From assembly GCF_000145275.1 (NCBI RefSeq), contig NC_014393.1, forward strand, positions 186,001 through 250,000: a DNA stretch of 64,000 nt, written 5' to 3'. This DNA is from Clostridium cellulovorans 743B. Lineage in GTDB: Bacteria; Bacillota; Clostridia; Clostridiales; Clostridiaceae. The translations under genes and the position numbers were made by a program. The notes below the pieces were generated by a model. It saw nothing but the letters and a program-made list of their open reading frames with translations. It ran no database searches and was not told the DNA's origin. Shown in pieces: positions 1 through 8,443 of the stretch; within the stretch, counting starts at the first letter, position 1, and each line of letters begins with the position of its first letter.

Positions 1-423
1 AGTAATTGCTGTTATAATTCCTAAAATAGCCATTGTCTTTAATTCACCTTTAGTTACAGTAAGCATACTACCAAAGAGATAAGAATTTATATTTCCAGAA
101 GCTTTTCCTGTACTAATCAATGTAATTCCAATTCCAATACCGAGAGTTAAAACAATGGACATTATAAGGTCAGCATATTTGTTTAAGTATTTCCTAAGAA
201 ATTCTATAAGAAGTCCAGCAACTGAAGTTACTACAAAAGCTGATAAAAGTGGATTAGCACCAATCATAAGACCTAAGGCTATGCCAGCAAAGGAATTATG
301 AGCTAAGGTGTCTCCCATCATAGAATATCTTTTTAAAACTAAAAAAATACCCACAGTAGGGCAAAGAATTGATATAAATAACGCACCTAATAGGGCATTT
401 CGCATAAACTCGTATTGTAACAT
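1..423 (-). CDS. znuB: Zinc/manganese ABC transporter permease (3' part cut by window edge)
   Basis: Reading down from the ATG at 423, 141 codons are open to the window edge. The product begins MLQYEFMRNALLGALFIS and has the hydrophobic pattern and the GDTLAHNSFAGIALG stretch typical of ABC-3 family permeases for Zn2+ or Mn2+ (ZnuB/MntB/AdcB). It would form the membrane channel of the importer, with the ATPase encoded just upstream. A GGGGG ribosome-binding site sits a few bases before the ATG, and only 9 bases separate it from the stop of the ATPase gene, so the two form an operon. No substrate-binding protein is visible; it may lie beyond base 1. Zinc versus manganese cannot be decided from the sequence. 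Confidence 0.85.
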   Translation of the reverse strand, partial: MLQYEFMRNALLGALFISILCPTVGIFLVLKRYSMMGDTLAHNSFAGIALGLMIGANPLLSAFVVTSVAGLLIEFLRKYLNKYADLIMSIVLTLGIGIGITLISTGKASGNINSYLFGSMLTVTKGELKTMAILGIITAIT

Positions 424-432
424 TGGTACCCC

Positions 433-1086
433 CTATTCACATAGATCACTAAATGCAATGTATTTTTCTACATCAAATAGTTTTGTAGTATTGTTTGTCA
501 TCTCAAAAATATGAGTTGAGTTGTCTCTGGCTGCTTTAAGATTGTGTTCAACAGACACAACGGTAACACCCTTTGTTAAGTTTAAGTCTTTGATTATTCC
601 ATATATTTCTTCTTGGCTTTTTACATCTATATTATTAGATGGTTCATCTAATATAAGTACTTCAGGTTCACCTAATAGGGCACGAGCTATAAAAATTTTC
701 TGTTGTTGTCCACCAGATAAGCTACCTATTAGTCTATGTTTATATTTTTTCATACCAAGTGAATCTAGAATATTATCTACAAGAGACTTATCTTTAAGCT
801 TTAAAGCCTTGAGATGGCTTTGGAGAGCTTCATTCACTGTAATTGGAAAACTACTATTACTGTCTAGTCGCTGAGGAACATAACCTATTTTAGGACTATT
901 TATAGCTACAGAACCTTTGGAATGTTTCACTATTCCAAGAAGAAGTTTTATTAGTGTACTTTTCCCACATCCATTCTCACCTATAATAGATACATATTCA
1001 CCTTTATTAATTTTTAGTGATACATCATTAACTATATAGGGTGCTTTATTATTATAAGAAAAGGACAAGCTTTTGATTTCTATCAC
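433..1086 (-). CDS. znuC: Zinc/manganese ABC transporter ATP-binding protein
   Basis: A 217-residue cytoplasmic ATPase that energises metal import through the neighbouring permease. Visible motifs are Walker A GENGCGKSTL (about residues 36-45), the Q-loop in GYVPQRL, the ABC signature LSGGQQQK and Walker B VLILDEP, followed by the switch His in SVEHN. The length fits the ZnuC/AdcC/MntA-type subfamily. The start is GTG at 1084-1086, about seven bases after an AGGAG ribosome-binding site. It is the first gene of the operon. A 6+3+6 inverted repeat about 115 bases upstream may be its operator. The assignment to the metal-uptake family rests on the pairing with the ABC-3 permease. Confidence 0.88.
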   Translation of the reverse strand: MIEIKSLSFSYNNKAPYIVNDVSLKINKGEYVSIIGENGCGKSTLIKLLLGIVKHSKGSVAINSPKIGYVPQRLDSNSSFPITVNEALQSHLKALKLKDKSLVDNILDSLGMKKYKHRLIGSLSGGQQQKIFIARALLGEPEVLILDEPSNNIDVKSQEEIYGIIKDLNLTKGVTVVSVEHNLKAARDNSTHIFEMTNNTTKLFDVEKYIAFSDLCE

Positions 1087-1199
1087 AGTATCACTCCTTT
1101 AGACTATTAACTATGCACAAAGTTGCTTAAAATGAAATAAAAATGAACAAATACAATTTGCTATTCATAATTAATATTATGCTCAAAAAAACATGTAAA

Positions 1200-1214
1200 T
1201 GCAAACCATTTGCA
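1200..1214. promoter_or_regulatory. Inverted repeat TGCAAA-N3-TTTGCA, possible metal-regulator operator
   Basis: A perfect 6-base inverted repeat with a 3-base spacer lies in the 367-base divergent region between the metal transporter operon (minus) and the gene at 1454 (plus). Its place upstream of a Zn/Mn importer suggests a Zur/Fur- or DtxR-type operator, but it does not match the B. subtilis Zur consensus closely. Nothing else is recognised in 1087-1453. Confidence 0.3.
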
Positions 1215-1453
1215 AGTAAAATAAAAAAATATATAAATTTTATCAATTTCCTTAGCGTGGATTTATATTATGTAGTAATTCAGCATAATACTATGGCATA
1301 ATATATTAGGAATAAAAGCAATGAATTATTAAATGAATAAGAATATATTTTCAATATTAACAGTATTAACTAAAAATAAGGGATTTAAACTAGTACCCCA
1401 ATTGAATTTAAACGAGAAGTTAGCTTAAATAAACAAGTATAGAAGGTGAAGTT

Positions 1454-2662
1454 ATGAAGGAAACTATACAGCTTTTAAAAAGTTATATGAAGAATAAAGA
1501 AGATAAAATATATATAGTTGGTGAATATGTTAGAGATAAGCTTAAGGATTCCTCCAAAGAGCCAAAAACACTTGACATAGTTGTTGATGGTAATGAAGCT
1601 TGTCTTATAAAATATCTAGAAGCCCACGAGTTTAAGTTTGATAAGTTAAAAGATAAGCAAAGAGGCCATAAGAAAACAAAAGAATCGGAAGAACTGTATA
1701 TATGGACTAATAAAGGCCAAAATATAGAGGAGTATCTACAGGGAGTAGACTTTACTGTAAATGCCATTGCGTTAGATATAAAGGATAATAAAATGATTGA
1801 TCCTTATAATGGTCGCAGAGATATAAAAAGTAAATTAGTTAATGAAGTGATGCAAGAGAGCATAAGTAAGGCACCGATAAGAATAATTACTGCTATAAAG
1901 TTATCTTTAGAAAATGGAATGCATTTAGGTGGTTTTACTGAAGAACATATAAGATTATATAAGGATAAGATCGATGAAAGTGATAAAGATGAATTGTATG
2001 AAGCTTTACTATCGCTTTTTAGTAAAGATTTATATGGTAATGCCATTGAGTTCTTAGATAGATATGAGATCCTTGAAAATATTTTTCCATATATAAAGGA
2101 AGCTAAAACTATCGGTAAATGCAAATATCATGTAGTAAATGCTTATACACATATGGAGATGACTTATAGGAATTTTAAAGACCTTATATCAGGCAGATTA
2201 TCTTTAAATGGTATAAAAGATGTATTGATAGATAAACTTGTACAAAATTTCTCACTGTACGATTACATAGCTATATCAGCGTTTCTTCATGATATAGGAA
2301 AGTTTGCAGCATATAAAAAAGAGAATGGGCAAGTATCCTTTACAAATCATAATGAACTTGGAGCAAGGATAACAGAAGAGGCACTTAAAAAGTTAGGCTT
2401 TCCTAAAGAAGCTATAGAAATTATTACTACTATAATAGAAGGGCATATGCATCCTCTTAGGATATTTAAGGCTGGTGGGATGTCACAGAAAAAAGCTATA
2501 GAAGATTTCTTTAATAAGTATAAAGAAATTGCACCTATGATTATAGCTGTTTCGTTTTGTGATGTTTATGCTACTCTATCTCTTAAAGATGATGATAATC
2601 AGGAAGATGCTTTTAAAATTTTTATGGAGAATCTTATTCAGGAATATAGAACTTTTATATAG
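1454..2662 (+). CDS. CCA-enzyme/poly(A) polymerase-like nucleotidyltransferase with HD domain, degenerate active site
   Basis: A 402-residue protein with the architecture of class II tRNA nucleotidyltransferases: a head domain (about residues 18-150), an RNA-binding linker and a C-terminal HD phosphohydrolase domain (LHDIGKF near residue 280). Head motifs are recognisable: VGEYVRD for the usual GG-x-VRD, DFTVNAIALD, and LIDPYNGRRD-like MIDPYNGRRDIKSKL. However, the metal-binding D-x-D is T39-L-D41, the second glycine of GG is Glu24, and the RILRAIRL motif reads RIITAIKL. Catalysis of CCA addition is therefore doubtful; the HD domain may be the working part. The start ATG follows AGAAGGTGAAG. 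It is transcribed alone, divergent from the transporter. Confidence 0.72.
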   Translation: MKETIQLLKSYMKNKEDKIYIVGEYVRDKLKDSSKEPKTLDIVVDGNEACLIKYLEAHEFKFDKLKDKQRGHKKTKESEELYIWTNKGQNIEEYLQGVDFTVNAIALDIKDNKMIDPYNGRRDIKSKLVNEVMQESISKAPIRIITAIKLSLENGMHLGGFTEEHIRLYKDKIDESDKDELYEALLSLFSKDLYGNAIEFLDRYEILENIFPYIKEAKTIGKCKYHVVNAYTHMEMTYRNFKDLISGRLSLNGIKDVLIDKLVQNFSLYDYIAISAFLHDIGKFAAYKKENGQVSFTNHNELGARITEEALKKLGFPKEAIEIITTIIEGHMHPLRIFKAGGMSQKKAIEDFFNKYKEIAPMIIAVSFCDVYATLSLKDDDNQEDAFKIFMENLIQEYRTFI

Positions 2663-2901
2663 ATGCTACATGCAAAGAAAAGCTATAAATTTAATCTGAT
2701 TTCAACAATGGAACTTATAGATAGAATCAATTTTTTATTAGTAGGTTAATGAGATCATAAAATTAGTTATAAGTACGTAGAAATTAAATAAAAAGTTTAA
2801 ATACATCACATGTAGCGCGAGAGTAAAAATAAAAATTTTACCAATAAATTCCGAAAGAATTCGTTGATAATTGCTAAAAAATAACAAAAAGTTTAAACAG
2901 T

Positions 2902-3049
2902 TTGTCCACATGGCCGATTTGGTATATGTGGATAACTTTTTTAATTTCTGGGAGAGATATTGATAAAACTAGGATAAAAGACCTTAGTTTATCCACAAAA
3001 TTGTGGAGTAATACACATGTTCTTGTGGATAACTTTATGTTTATCCCCA
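2902..3049. promoter_or_regulatory. DnaA-box cluster 1
   Basis: Within 148 bases there are three exact TTATCCACA boxes: 2927-2935 (minus), 2989-2997 (plus) and 3024-3032 (minus). There are also two single-mismatch boxes, TTGTCCACA at 2902-2910 and TTATCCCCA at 3041-3049. Boxes alternate in orientation. The cluster fills the non-coding region 2663-3191 upstream of the gene at 3192. It is not beside dnaA/dnaN, so it is unlikely to be oriC; it could be a DnaA-regulated promoter or a DnaA-titrating site. The short open frame across it (2902-3105) has no ribosome-binding site and is not a gene. Confidence 0.7.
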
Positions 3050-3191
3050 AAACGTATAGATTGTGCACAGTTATAAATTTTGTTTGCAAAAAGGTCGTAG
3101 TCTAAAATAGTCGAAGGAAAAAATGTAAAAAATCTTGATGCGAACAAGTGTTTGGTGGTAGAATTTATAGTGAATGGGGGAGAAGTGAATT

Positions 3192-3659
3192 ATGAGATGT
3201 GAATATATTGATAAGTTAATTAATGCATGTGCATTTGTACCAGATTATAAAGACAACATAGGAAAAGTAACAAAGATATATTTAAAGACCGGAGGCTGTT
3301 TTGTAACTCGCTATTCCATGAGAAAAGTTATTGATGATTTTTGTACAATTAATCTTACGGATATAAATAAGTTAAGAAAACTTAGCGCAGAGCTCATAGG
3401 TGGTAAAAATTTAAAACCTATATACGTAAGAAAGGGAGTTGTTATGATTCCTATAAAAACTACAAAACCACTAGTTGATGGTGATAAGTGTTTTGCATAC
3501 GTAAATCTACACTGTATAGATGATTTGTATATGGATGAAAGTATAATACGGTTAAATAATGGGGAAGAGATATGTTATGTTGAAAGTGCCAATGCAGTAA
3601 AGCTTAGATTGGCAGAGGGTACTATATTACAAAATAAAGTTACATTAAAAGGTGTATAA
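3192..3659 (+). CDS. Uncharacterised 155-residue protein, faintly ComK-like
   Basis: I do not firmly recognise this protein. The start ATG follows a GGGGGAG ribosome-binding site. It is a soluble mixed alpha/beta protein of 155 residues with no signal peptide or membrane segment. The order of elements (early TGGCFVTRYSMRKVIDDFC, then LKPIYVRKGVVMIPIKTT, then KCFAYVNLHCIDDL) loosely recalls competence transcription factor ComK, which has a basic region followed by a 'PI-x-P' core and an aromatic WI-x-x-HI segment. This is only a pattern resemblance. It lies immediately downstream of a DnaA-box cluster, which may link its expression to replication. Confidence 0.6.
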   Translation: MRCEYIDKLINACAFVPDYKDNIGKVTKIYLKTGGCFVTRYSMRKVIDDFCTINLTDINKLRKLSAELIGGKNLKPIYVRKGVVMIPIKTTKPLVDGDKCFAYVNLHCIDDLYMDESIIRLNNGEEICYVESANAVKLRLAEGTILQNKVTLKGV

Positions 3660-3922
3660 AGTAAAGTTATTTAAGTGCTTTTGTATATGTTTATAATAAT
3701 TGAAAATATGTGCATAATTATATATATGTAAATGCAAACAAAATACACATAGGTGTTGTGGTTAACTTGTAAGATGGTTAATAACACTGTATAATATTAT
3801 TAATTTAAGATTTCCAAAACTAAAACTTGATTTATTACTAAAGCTGAAATTTTAGACGGTACTAATAATTCAAGAACTGATCAAGGAATTCTAAAGATAT
3901 AAAAGCATTGGAGGTGAAGGTT

Positions 3923-4516
3923 ATGGAAAACAAGGAGTCTATTTTAAATGACTTATTGAGTATATCCCAAAATGTAATTGATTCCAATATAATACCCTTT
4001 AGTGATTTACCGGAATATGATCTATTCTTATCACAAGTTGTAGATTATCTAAATGATAGATTTGAAGGTGAAGATTTTACTAATAATATAGTTCAAAATT
4101 ATGTTAAAAATGAAGTTGTATCAAAACCTCAAGATGGTAAGAAAAGAGGTTATACAAAGGTTCATTTAACTGAACTAGTGCTTTTAGGGCACATGAGACC
4201 AATTTTAACTTCTGATGAGATTAAAAAAGTATTTAGATTGGCATTTAATGATATTAATGATAGAACTGATGATATAATCCCTTGGGAAAGTGCTTACAAA
4301 TCATTTACAGAGATACAGAAAAATGCATTTAGTGATTTGCAGGAAAAGGGACTTGTAGATGAAGTTATGATAAAAGAGTTAATAAAGCCATTCCAATTAA
4401 ATGAAAAAGAAACAGAAAGAATAGTTGTCTTTTTAACAGTTATGACTTTAATAGCTCAAGCTAGTGCAATAAAAAAATTAGCAAGAAAAATCATAGATGA
4501 GTATTCAGAGGAATAG
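3923..4516 (+). CDS. DUF1836 family protein (first of two)
   Basis: A 197-residue soluble, mostly helical protein of the DUF1836 (YkrK-like) family, common in clostridia and of unknown function. The family is often considered a helix-turn-helix-like regulator. Typical features are IPFSDLPEYDLFLSQVVDYL near the start, VQNYVKNEVVSKP, and KRGYTKVHLTELVLLGHMRPILTSDEIK, which resembles a MerR-like DNA-binding segment. A TTG 15 bases upstream would lengthen the frame, but it falls at the ribosome-binding site GGAGGTG, so ATG at 3923 is preferred. A paralogue lies at 17567. Confidence 0.8.
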   Translation: MENKESILNDLLSISQNVIDSNIIPFSDLPEYDLFLSQVVDYLNDRFEGEDFTNNIVQNYVKNEVVSKPQDGKKRGYTKVHLTELVLLGHMRPILTSDEIKKVFRLAFNDINDRTDDIIPWESAYKSFTEIQKNAFSDLQEKGLVDEVMIKELIKPFQLNEKETERIVVFLTVMTLIAQASAIKKLARKIIDEYSEE

Positions 4517-4569
4517 GTGTAATTCTTAGCTATTTGCATATATGTAAGTAGTGAGAGGAGTGCCTGAAT

Positions 4570-4728
4570 ATGGACAATATTATTAATTTAATTGGAAATG
4601 TAGGGTTTCCCATAGCTATTTCTATCTATTTACTAGTACGAATAGAAGGCAAACTTGAAAGTCTTACTAATAGTATTAATGTTCTTTCTTCTGCTATTAA
4701 TAGAATAGAGAATAATAAAAACTGCTGA
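4570..4728 (+). CDS. YvrJ family small membrane protein
   Basis: A 52-residue peptide beginning MDNIINLIGNVGFPIAIS, with one hydrophobic segment (about residues 5-23, containing the GFPIAISIYLL motif of the YvrJ family) and an amphipathic tail. The function of the family is unknown. The start ATG is preceded by GAGAGGAG. It lies 53 bases after the DUF1836 gene and may share its transcript. A terminator hairpin overlaps the stop codon. Confidence 0.8.
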   Translation: MDNIINLIGNVGFPIAISIYLLVRIEGKLESLTNSINVLSSAINRIENNKNC

Positions 4729-4750
4729 TAACTATCGGCGGTTTTTATTT
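4718..4750 (+). terminator. Rho-independent terminator after the YvrJ gene
   Basis: The arms AACTGCTGATA and TATCGGCGGTT (with G-U pairs) enclose a 3-base loop and are followed by a T-rich run. The left arm overlaps the stop codon of the YvrJ gene. Confidence 0.75.
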
Positions 4751-4805
4751 TTACTAATCTAGCTATAGAATATTTTAGATTTTAAGAGTTATAAGTTTTG
4801 GAGTT

Positions 4806-4954
4806 GCAAAAAAATAAAAAACCTTTAGTTTTCGACTAAAGGTTACCCTTTTTAAAAGGGATATGAGTGAGTACGATATGGGGTAGCTAGTCCCATGAAA
4901 TAAAGTTACGAATAAAATTATAAACGAATATGAGTTCAAGAGTTTTACTCTTGA
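4806..4954 (-). ncRNA. Candidate small RNA, about 150 nt
   Basis: On the minus strand a strong promoter is followed by about 150 bases with no significant reading frame. This segment contains four successive hairpins. They are a 5' stem TCAAGAGT/ACTCTTGA at 4936-4954, a stem around ATGGG...CCCCAT near 4873-4890, a CCCTTTT/AAAAGGG stem at 4846-4860 and a terminal AACCTTTAGT/ACTAAAGGTT stem at 4820-4844 followed by a run of Us. A 14-codon frame (MGLATPYRTHSYPF) exists but has no ribosome-binding site. The family is not recognised. The transcript is antisense to nothing and stands alone between the YvrJ and VanW genes. Confidence 0.6.
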
Positions 4955-4958
4955 GTTA

Positions 4959-4987
4959 ATAGTATATTATCCAATAATAGATGTCAA
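4959..4987 (-). promoter_or_regulatory. Promoter of the candidate small RNA
   Basis: On the minus strand TTGACA (4982-4987) is separated by exactly 17 bases from TACTAT (4959-4964). Initiation is expected near 4952-4954, at the base of the first hairpin. The rest of the gap, 4988-5324, shows no further feature that I can support. Confidence 0.65.
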
Positions 4988-5324
4988 TAGCATATGTGAG
5001 CAAAGATGTAGCAAGGGTTTAGAGAAAACGATTACCTTTAAAAATTTTTTTTGAAAAGATAAAATCTACAAATTTCAAGTGAATATTTTCATAAAAAACA
5101 GCTATAAAATTTATAGAAAATCATAAATGGATAAGAAGTTTAGAAGCAATATTTTTAATTATAAAAAATATTGCTATACCTTTCTATTTAGATAGTATAA
5201 TTGCATGGACAATGTATAATGATAGAACTAGAGAAAGATTAATTAAACCATAGATATGCTCTGGAAATTTCAACCTAAGATCTACAAAAGCACAAGTCAT
5301 TCTAATTGAAAGGAGAGGAACAAC

Positions 5325-6695
5325 ATGGGGAAAAATAAGAATACCTTTATAATCAAACTAAGTATACTTAGTATTTGTGTAATATCTATAGCTGGGGTTT
5401 TCTTTATGAAGGTGAAAAGTACTGTTGAGAGATGGAATGACAAAATTTATCCCAGTGTTTATGTTGAAGATATAAATTTAGGTGGCAAGACAAAAGAAGA
5501 GGCTATAAAAGTTATGGAAGAACAGTATACAGAACCCTTTTCCCAGAGTGTGATTAAAATAAAGCTTGGGGACGTTATAAAGAATACGCAATTATCTAAC
5601 TTTGAACCCAAATATAATTTAGAAGATACAGTTGCAAAAGCTTATGAATATGGTAAAAGTCAGAAAATGATGGATAAGTATTCTAAAATAAATAAACCTA
5701 GCATGAATCAATATGATATAGATTATGATTTTGATTATGATAAGATAGATAGATTTATAAGTTCTTTGGCTAGTGAAGTGAATCGAAATCCAAGGAATGC
5801 AACAGTTTCAAGTGTCAATGAAAGAGTTAGTGTAAATGAAGAAGAAAATGGATATAGAGTAGATACAAAAAAGCTTAAAGAAGATCTATTAGATTCTTTA
5901 AAAAATATAAAAAGTGAAGAAGTTTTTATAGAAGCAAAGGTTGATGTAATTAAGCCTACAATTACAAAAGAAAACTTAAAAATAATAGATACAAAGATAT
6001 CTTCTTTTAGTAGTAATTATTCAATAAATGCTGAAGGGCGAGCAACAAATATAGAAATTGCTACAGAAAGCTTAAACGGACAAGTTGTTATGCCTGGGGA
6101 TGAATTTAGTTTTAATAAAATTATAGGTGAAACAACTGCTGAGAAAGGATACAAACCAGCTACTGTAATAGTTGAAAATGAACTTAAAGAAGAAATAGGT
6201 GGGGGAATATGTCAAGTATCAACGACTTTATATAATAGCATCATACAATTAAATATTAAGTCTACGGAAAGACGAAATCATACATTAACTGTGGCATATG
6301 TACCAGTTGGAACCGACGCAGCAGTGTCTTATGGGTATATGGATTACAGATTTAAAAACACTCTAAAATATCCTCTATATATAGAAGGTATTGCAAATGA
6401 AGGAATTCTTACTTTTAATATTTATTCAAATTCAAAGGCTGTGCAAACTGATACTAGCTATCGACTTCGTAGTGAAGTCATAGAAACTATGCAACCTAAA
6501 GTTGAAACAGTCGAAGACGAAAAGCTTGAAGTAGGAGAGAAGAAAGAGTTACAAGCTGGATTGACAGGATATAAATCTGTAACCTATCTTGAAAAGGTTG
6601 TCAATGGGGCAGTAGTTTCAAAAGAAGTTATATCAAAAGACATATATAGCCCTACAGTTACAAAAATTGCCATAGGTAAACAAAAGGTTCATTGA
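5325..6695 (+). CDS. VanW family cell-envelope protein with peptidoglycan-binding-like and G5 domains
   Basis: A 456-residue protein anchored by an N-terminal transmembrane helix (about residues 8-28), with the rest outside the cell. Domains in order: a YoaR-like/PG_binding_4 region (about 40-230), a VanW domain (about 233-355, with GRATNIEIA, PGDEFSFNKIIG, GGGICQVSTTLYN and ERRNHTLTVAYVPVGTDA), and a C-terminal G5-like domain (about 385-455) of the kind that binds cell-wall sugars. VanW proteins accompany vancomycin-resistance loci in some bacteria but are widespread in clostridia, where their role is unknown. The start ATG follows AAAGGAGAGGAAC. No resistance genes are nearby. Confidence 0.85.
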   Translation: MGKNKNTFIIKLSILSICVISIAGVFFMKVKSTVERWNDKIYPSVYVEDINLGGKTKEEAIKVMEEQYTEPFSQSVIKIKLGDVIKNTQLSNFEPKYNLEDTVAKAYEYGKSQKMMDKYSKINKPSMNQYDIDYDFDYDKIDRFISSLASEVNRNPRNATVSSVNERVSVNEEENGYRVDTKKLKEDLLDSLKNIKSEEVFIEAKVDVIKPTITKENLKIIDTKISSFSSNYSINAEGRATNIEIATESLNGQVVMPGDEFSFNKIIGETTAEKGYKPATVIVENELKEEIGGGICQVSTTLYNSIIQLNIKSTERRNHTLTVAYVPVGTDAAVSYGYMDYRFKNTLKYPLYIEGIANEGILTFNIYSNSKAVQTDTSYRLRSEVIETMQPKVETVEDEKLEVGEKKELQAGLTGYKSVTYLEKVVNGAVVSKEVISKDIYSPTVTKIAIGKQKVH

Positions 6696-6761
6696 CCTTA
6701 ATTTGTTATTAAGATATAATTAAAAATGATGAATAATTTACCAATTTTAAAGGAGAAAATT

Positions 6762-7505
6762 ATGGATAATAAAGTATTAGCAGTGGTAAAAAATAAAGAG
6801 ATAACAGAACAAAATATTAATGAATTAATAGTAAGAATGCCAGACCAACAAAGAATGTATTATGATACAGAACAAGGTAGAGCAAGATTATTAGAAGAAT
6901 TAGTAAGCGTTGAAGTTTTTTATAACTATGCTTTAGAACTTAAATTAGATGAAAGTCCTGCATTTTTAGAACAATTAGAAGGTGCTAAAAGACAAATGCT
7001 ATTCCCAATAGCAGCAGATGAAGTGACAAAAGATGTAGAAATAGCAGATCAAGATGTAGCTGATTTCTATAAAAATAATAGAGAATTATTTAAAAAACCA
7101 GAATTAGCTACAGCAAGTCATATATTAGTTGATTCAGAAGAAAAAGCACAAGAGATTAAAGCAGAGATAGAAGCTGGTCTTTCTTTTGCAGATGCCGCAG
7201 CTAAATATTCAACTTGTCCATCAAATCAAAGAGGCGGAGATCTTGGTCAATTCCAAAAAGGCCAAATGGTTCCTGAGTTTGAGGAAGTTGCATTCACTCT
7301 TCCTATAAATAAGTTAAGTGATCCAGTTAAAACTCAATTTGGATATCACTTAATAAAAGTTACTGATTTCCAACCAGAGATGATTCAAGATTTTGATGAA
7401 GTTCAGGTAGCTATAAAGGAAAAAATGTTACAAGATAGAAGACAATATAAATTCCTTGAAAAAGTTGATGAACTTAAGAAATTATATAATGTAGAGTATA
7501 AATAA
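6762..7505 (+). CDS. Parvulin-type peptidyl-prolyl cis-trans isomerase, cytoplasmic
   Basis: A 247-residue protein with a SurA/PrsA-like N-terminal helical region (about 1-110) and a rotamase domain (about 115-205). Visible rotamase motifs are ASHILVDSEEKAQEI, GLSFADAAAKYSTCPSNQRGGDLGQF, MVPEFEEVAF and TQFGYHLIKV. It should catalyse proline isomerisation during protein folding. Unlike PrsA it has no signal peptide or lipobox, so it is probably intracellular. The start ATG at 6762 follows AAAGGAG; an upstream in-frame ATG at 6726 has no ribosome-binding site. Confidence 0.88.
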   Translation: MDNKVLAVVKNKEITEQNINELIVRMPDQQRMYYDTEQGRARLLEELVSVEVFYNYALELKLDESPAFLEQLEGAKRQMLFPIAADEVTKDVEIADQDVADFYKNNRELFKKPELATASHILVDSEEKAQEIKAEIEAGLSFADAAAKYSTCPSNQRGGDLGQFQKGQMVPEFEEVAFTLPINKLSDPVKTQFGYHLIKVTDFQPEMIQDFDEVQVAIKEKMLQDRRQYKFLEKVDELKKLYNVEYK

Positions 7506-7522
7506 GATAGGTAAAAATATTG

Positions 7523-7560
7523 AATCCCCTAGCTATAAATTTAGCTAGGGGATTATATAT
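7523..7560 (+). terminator. Terminator after the parvulin gene
   Basis: A near-perfect 12-base stem, AATCCCCTAGCT paired with AGCTAGGGGATT, is followed by an AT-rich run. It lies 18 bases after the stop codon. Confidence 0.8.
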
Positions 7561-7678
7561 TTTGTCTACTAGATGCTTAAACTCTAGTAAGCTGTGGATA
7601 TAGAAAGTTGGTAGCTATTTGATTAACTATGAAAATAGCTATAGTTATCTATTTGTTTAGCTACAAAAATAATTATAT

Positions 7679-8119
7679 CTATTTACATCTTGGTTTAGGG
7701 CAACAAGGAACTCTATGCCAAGTACAATGTTTTACTATATAATATTTTCTATAGCATTTCTTTACTACATAATAAGGTTCATAGTAAGGGCCATAGCAAC
7801 AGGTTTCACCTTTGCATTTGTCCTTTTTAGGTTTTTCATGACACTTTTCATATTCCTCATATTTTCCGTATTCTTTATTGTCTTCATAGTCTTCATAGTC
7901 TTTATCTTTTTTGTAGTCTTTACTTTTTTTATATTCATAGCAGTCATAATCTTTGTCTTCATAGTCTTTATCTTTTTTATATTCATAGCAGCCACAATCT
8001 TTGTCTCTAGAGTCTTTTTTTCCTTTGATTGTATAATCACTATCATTCATTTCATCATAATCATAATCTTCAATAGTGTAATCAAAGCAATCTTTATCTA
8101 CATCTTTCTTGTATCCCAT
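7679..8119 (-). CDS. Lys/Asp/Tyr/Cys-rich repetitive protein, possible spore coat protein
   Basis: A 146-residue, highly charged, low-complexity protein. The N-terminal part is acidic. The middle (about 40-95) is an imperfect repeat built from CYEYKK, DKDYED and SKDYKK. The C-terminal 45 residues are rich in Cys, Tyr and Pro (CKGETCCYGPYYEPYYVV and later PCCPKPRC). Such composition is typical of cross-linked spore coat or exosporium proteins (CotC-like tyrosine/lysine-rich proteins), but I cannot name a family. ATG at 8119 is chosen because AGGTG lies at the proper distance; the longer GTG version would start inside that site. The plus-strand frames over this gene are artefacts of its repeats. 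Confidence 0.65.
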   Translation of the reverse strand: MGYKKDVDKDCFDYTIEDYDYDEMNDSDYTIKGKKDSRDKDCGCYEYKKDKDYEDKDYDCYEYKKSKDYKKDKDYEDYEDNKEYGKYEEYEKCHEKPKKDKCKGETCCYGPYYEPYYVVKKCYRKYYIVKHCTWHRVPCCPKPRCK

Positions 8120-8443
8120 AAATTTCACCTCATATAGATTTTACTTATATAGATTTTATGACCTAATAATAAAGTATGTAAAAAAACAGTATTCGTGAAT
8201 AGATACAAGCTATAATATGAGAATTTATAGTCATTTATTTAGGAATTAAGCATGTATACAACGACAACGGAGGCTAGTATGTCAACAGATGAAAAAGTTA
8301 TTAACTTGAAGGAAAATTGAGTATTTAAAGAATAAATTCACTACAGGAGTATATTTGAGGCAAAATTCTCTTTGAATCATGATACAATAGTCCTTGTCGA
8401 AACGAGCACTAATAAGAATGTCAATAAACAATGAAAAAAGTTG

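Noticed and set aside
2902..3105. 67-codon frame across the DnaA boxes
   Set aside because: No ribosome-binding site, and the sequence is explained by repeated TTATCCACA boxes.
5325..6695. Vancomycin resistance on the basis of the VanW domain
   Set aside because: VanW-domain proteins are common in clostridia and none of the ligase, dehydrogenase or dipeptidase genes of a van cluster is present.
7715..8137. 140-codon hydrophobic frame on the plus strand
   Set aside because: It is the exact antisense of a repetitive Lys/Asp/Tyr gene, which produces Ile/Phe/Val codons automatically; the minus-strand gene has a proper ribosome-binding site.
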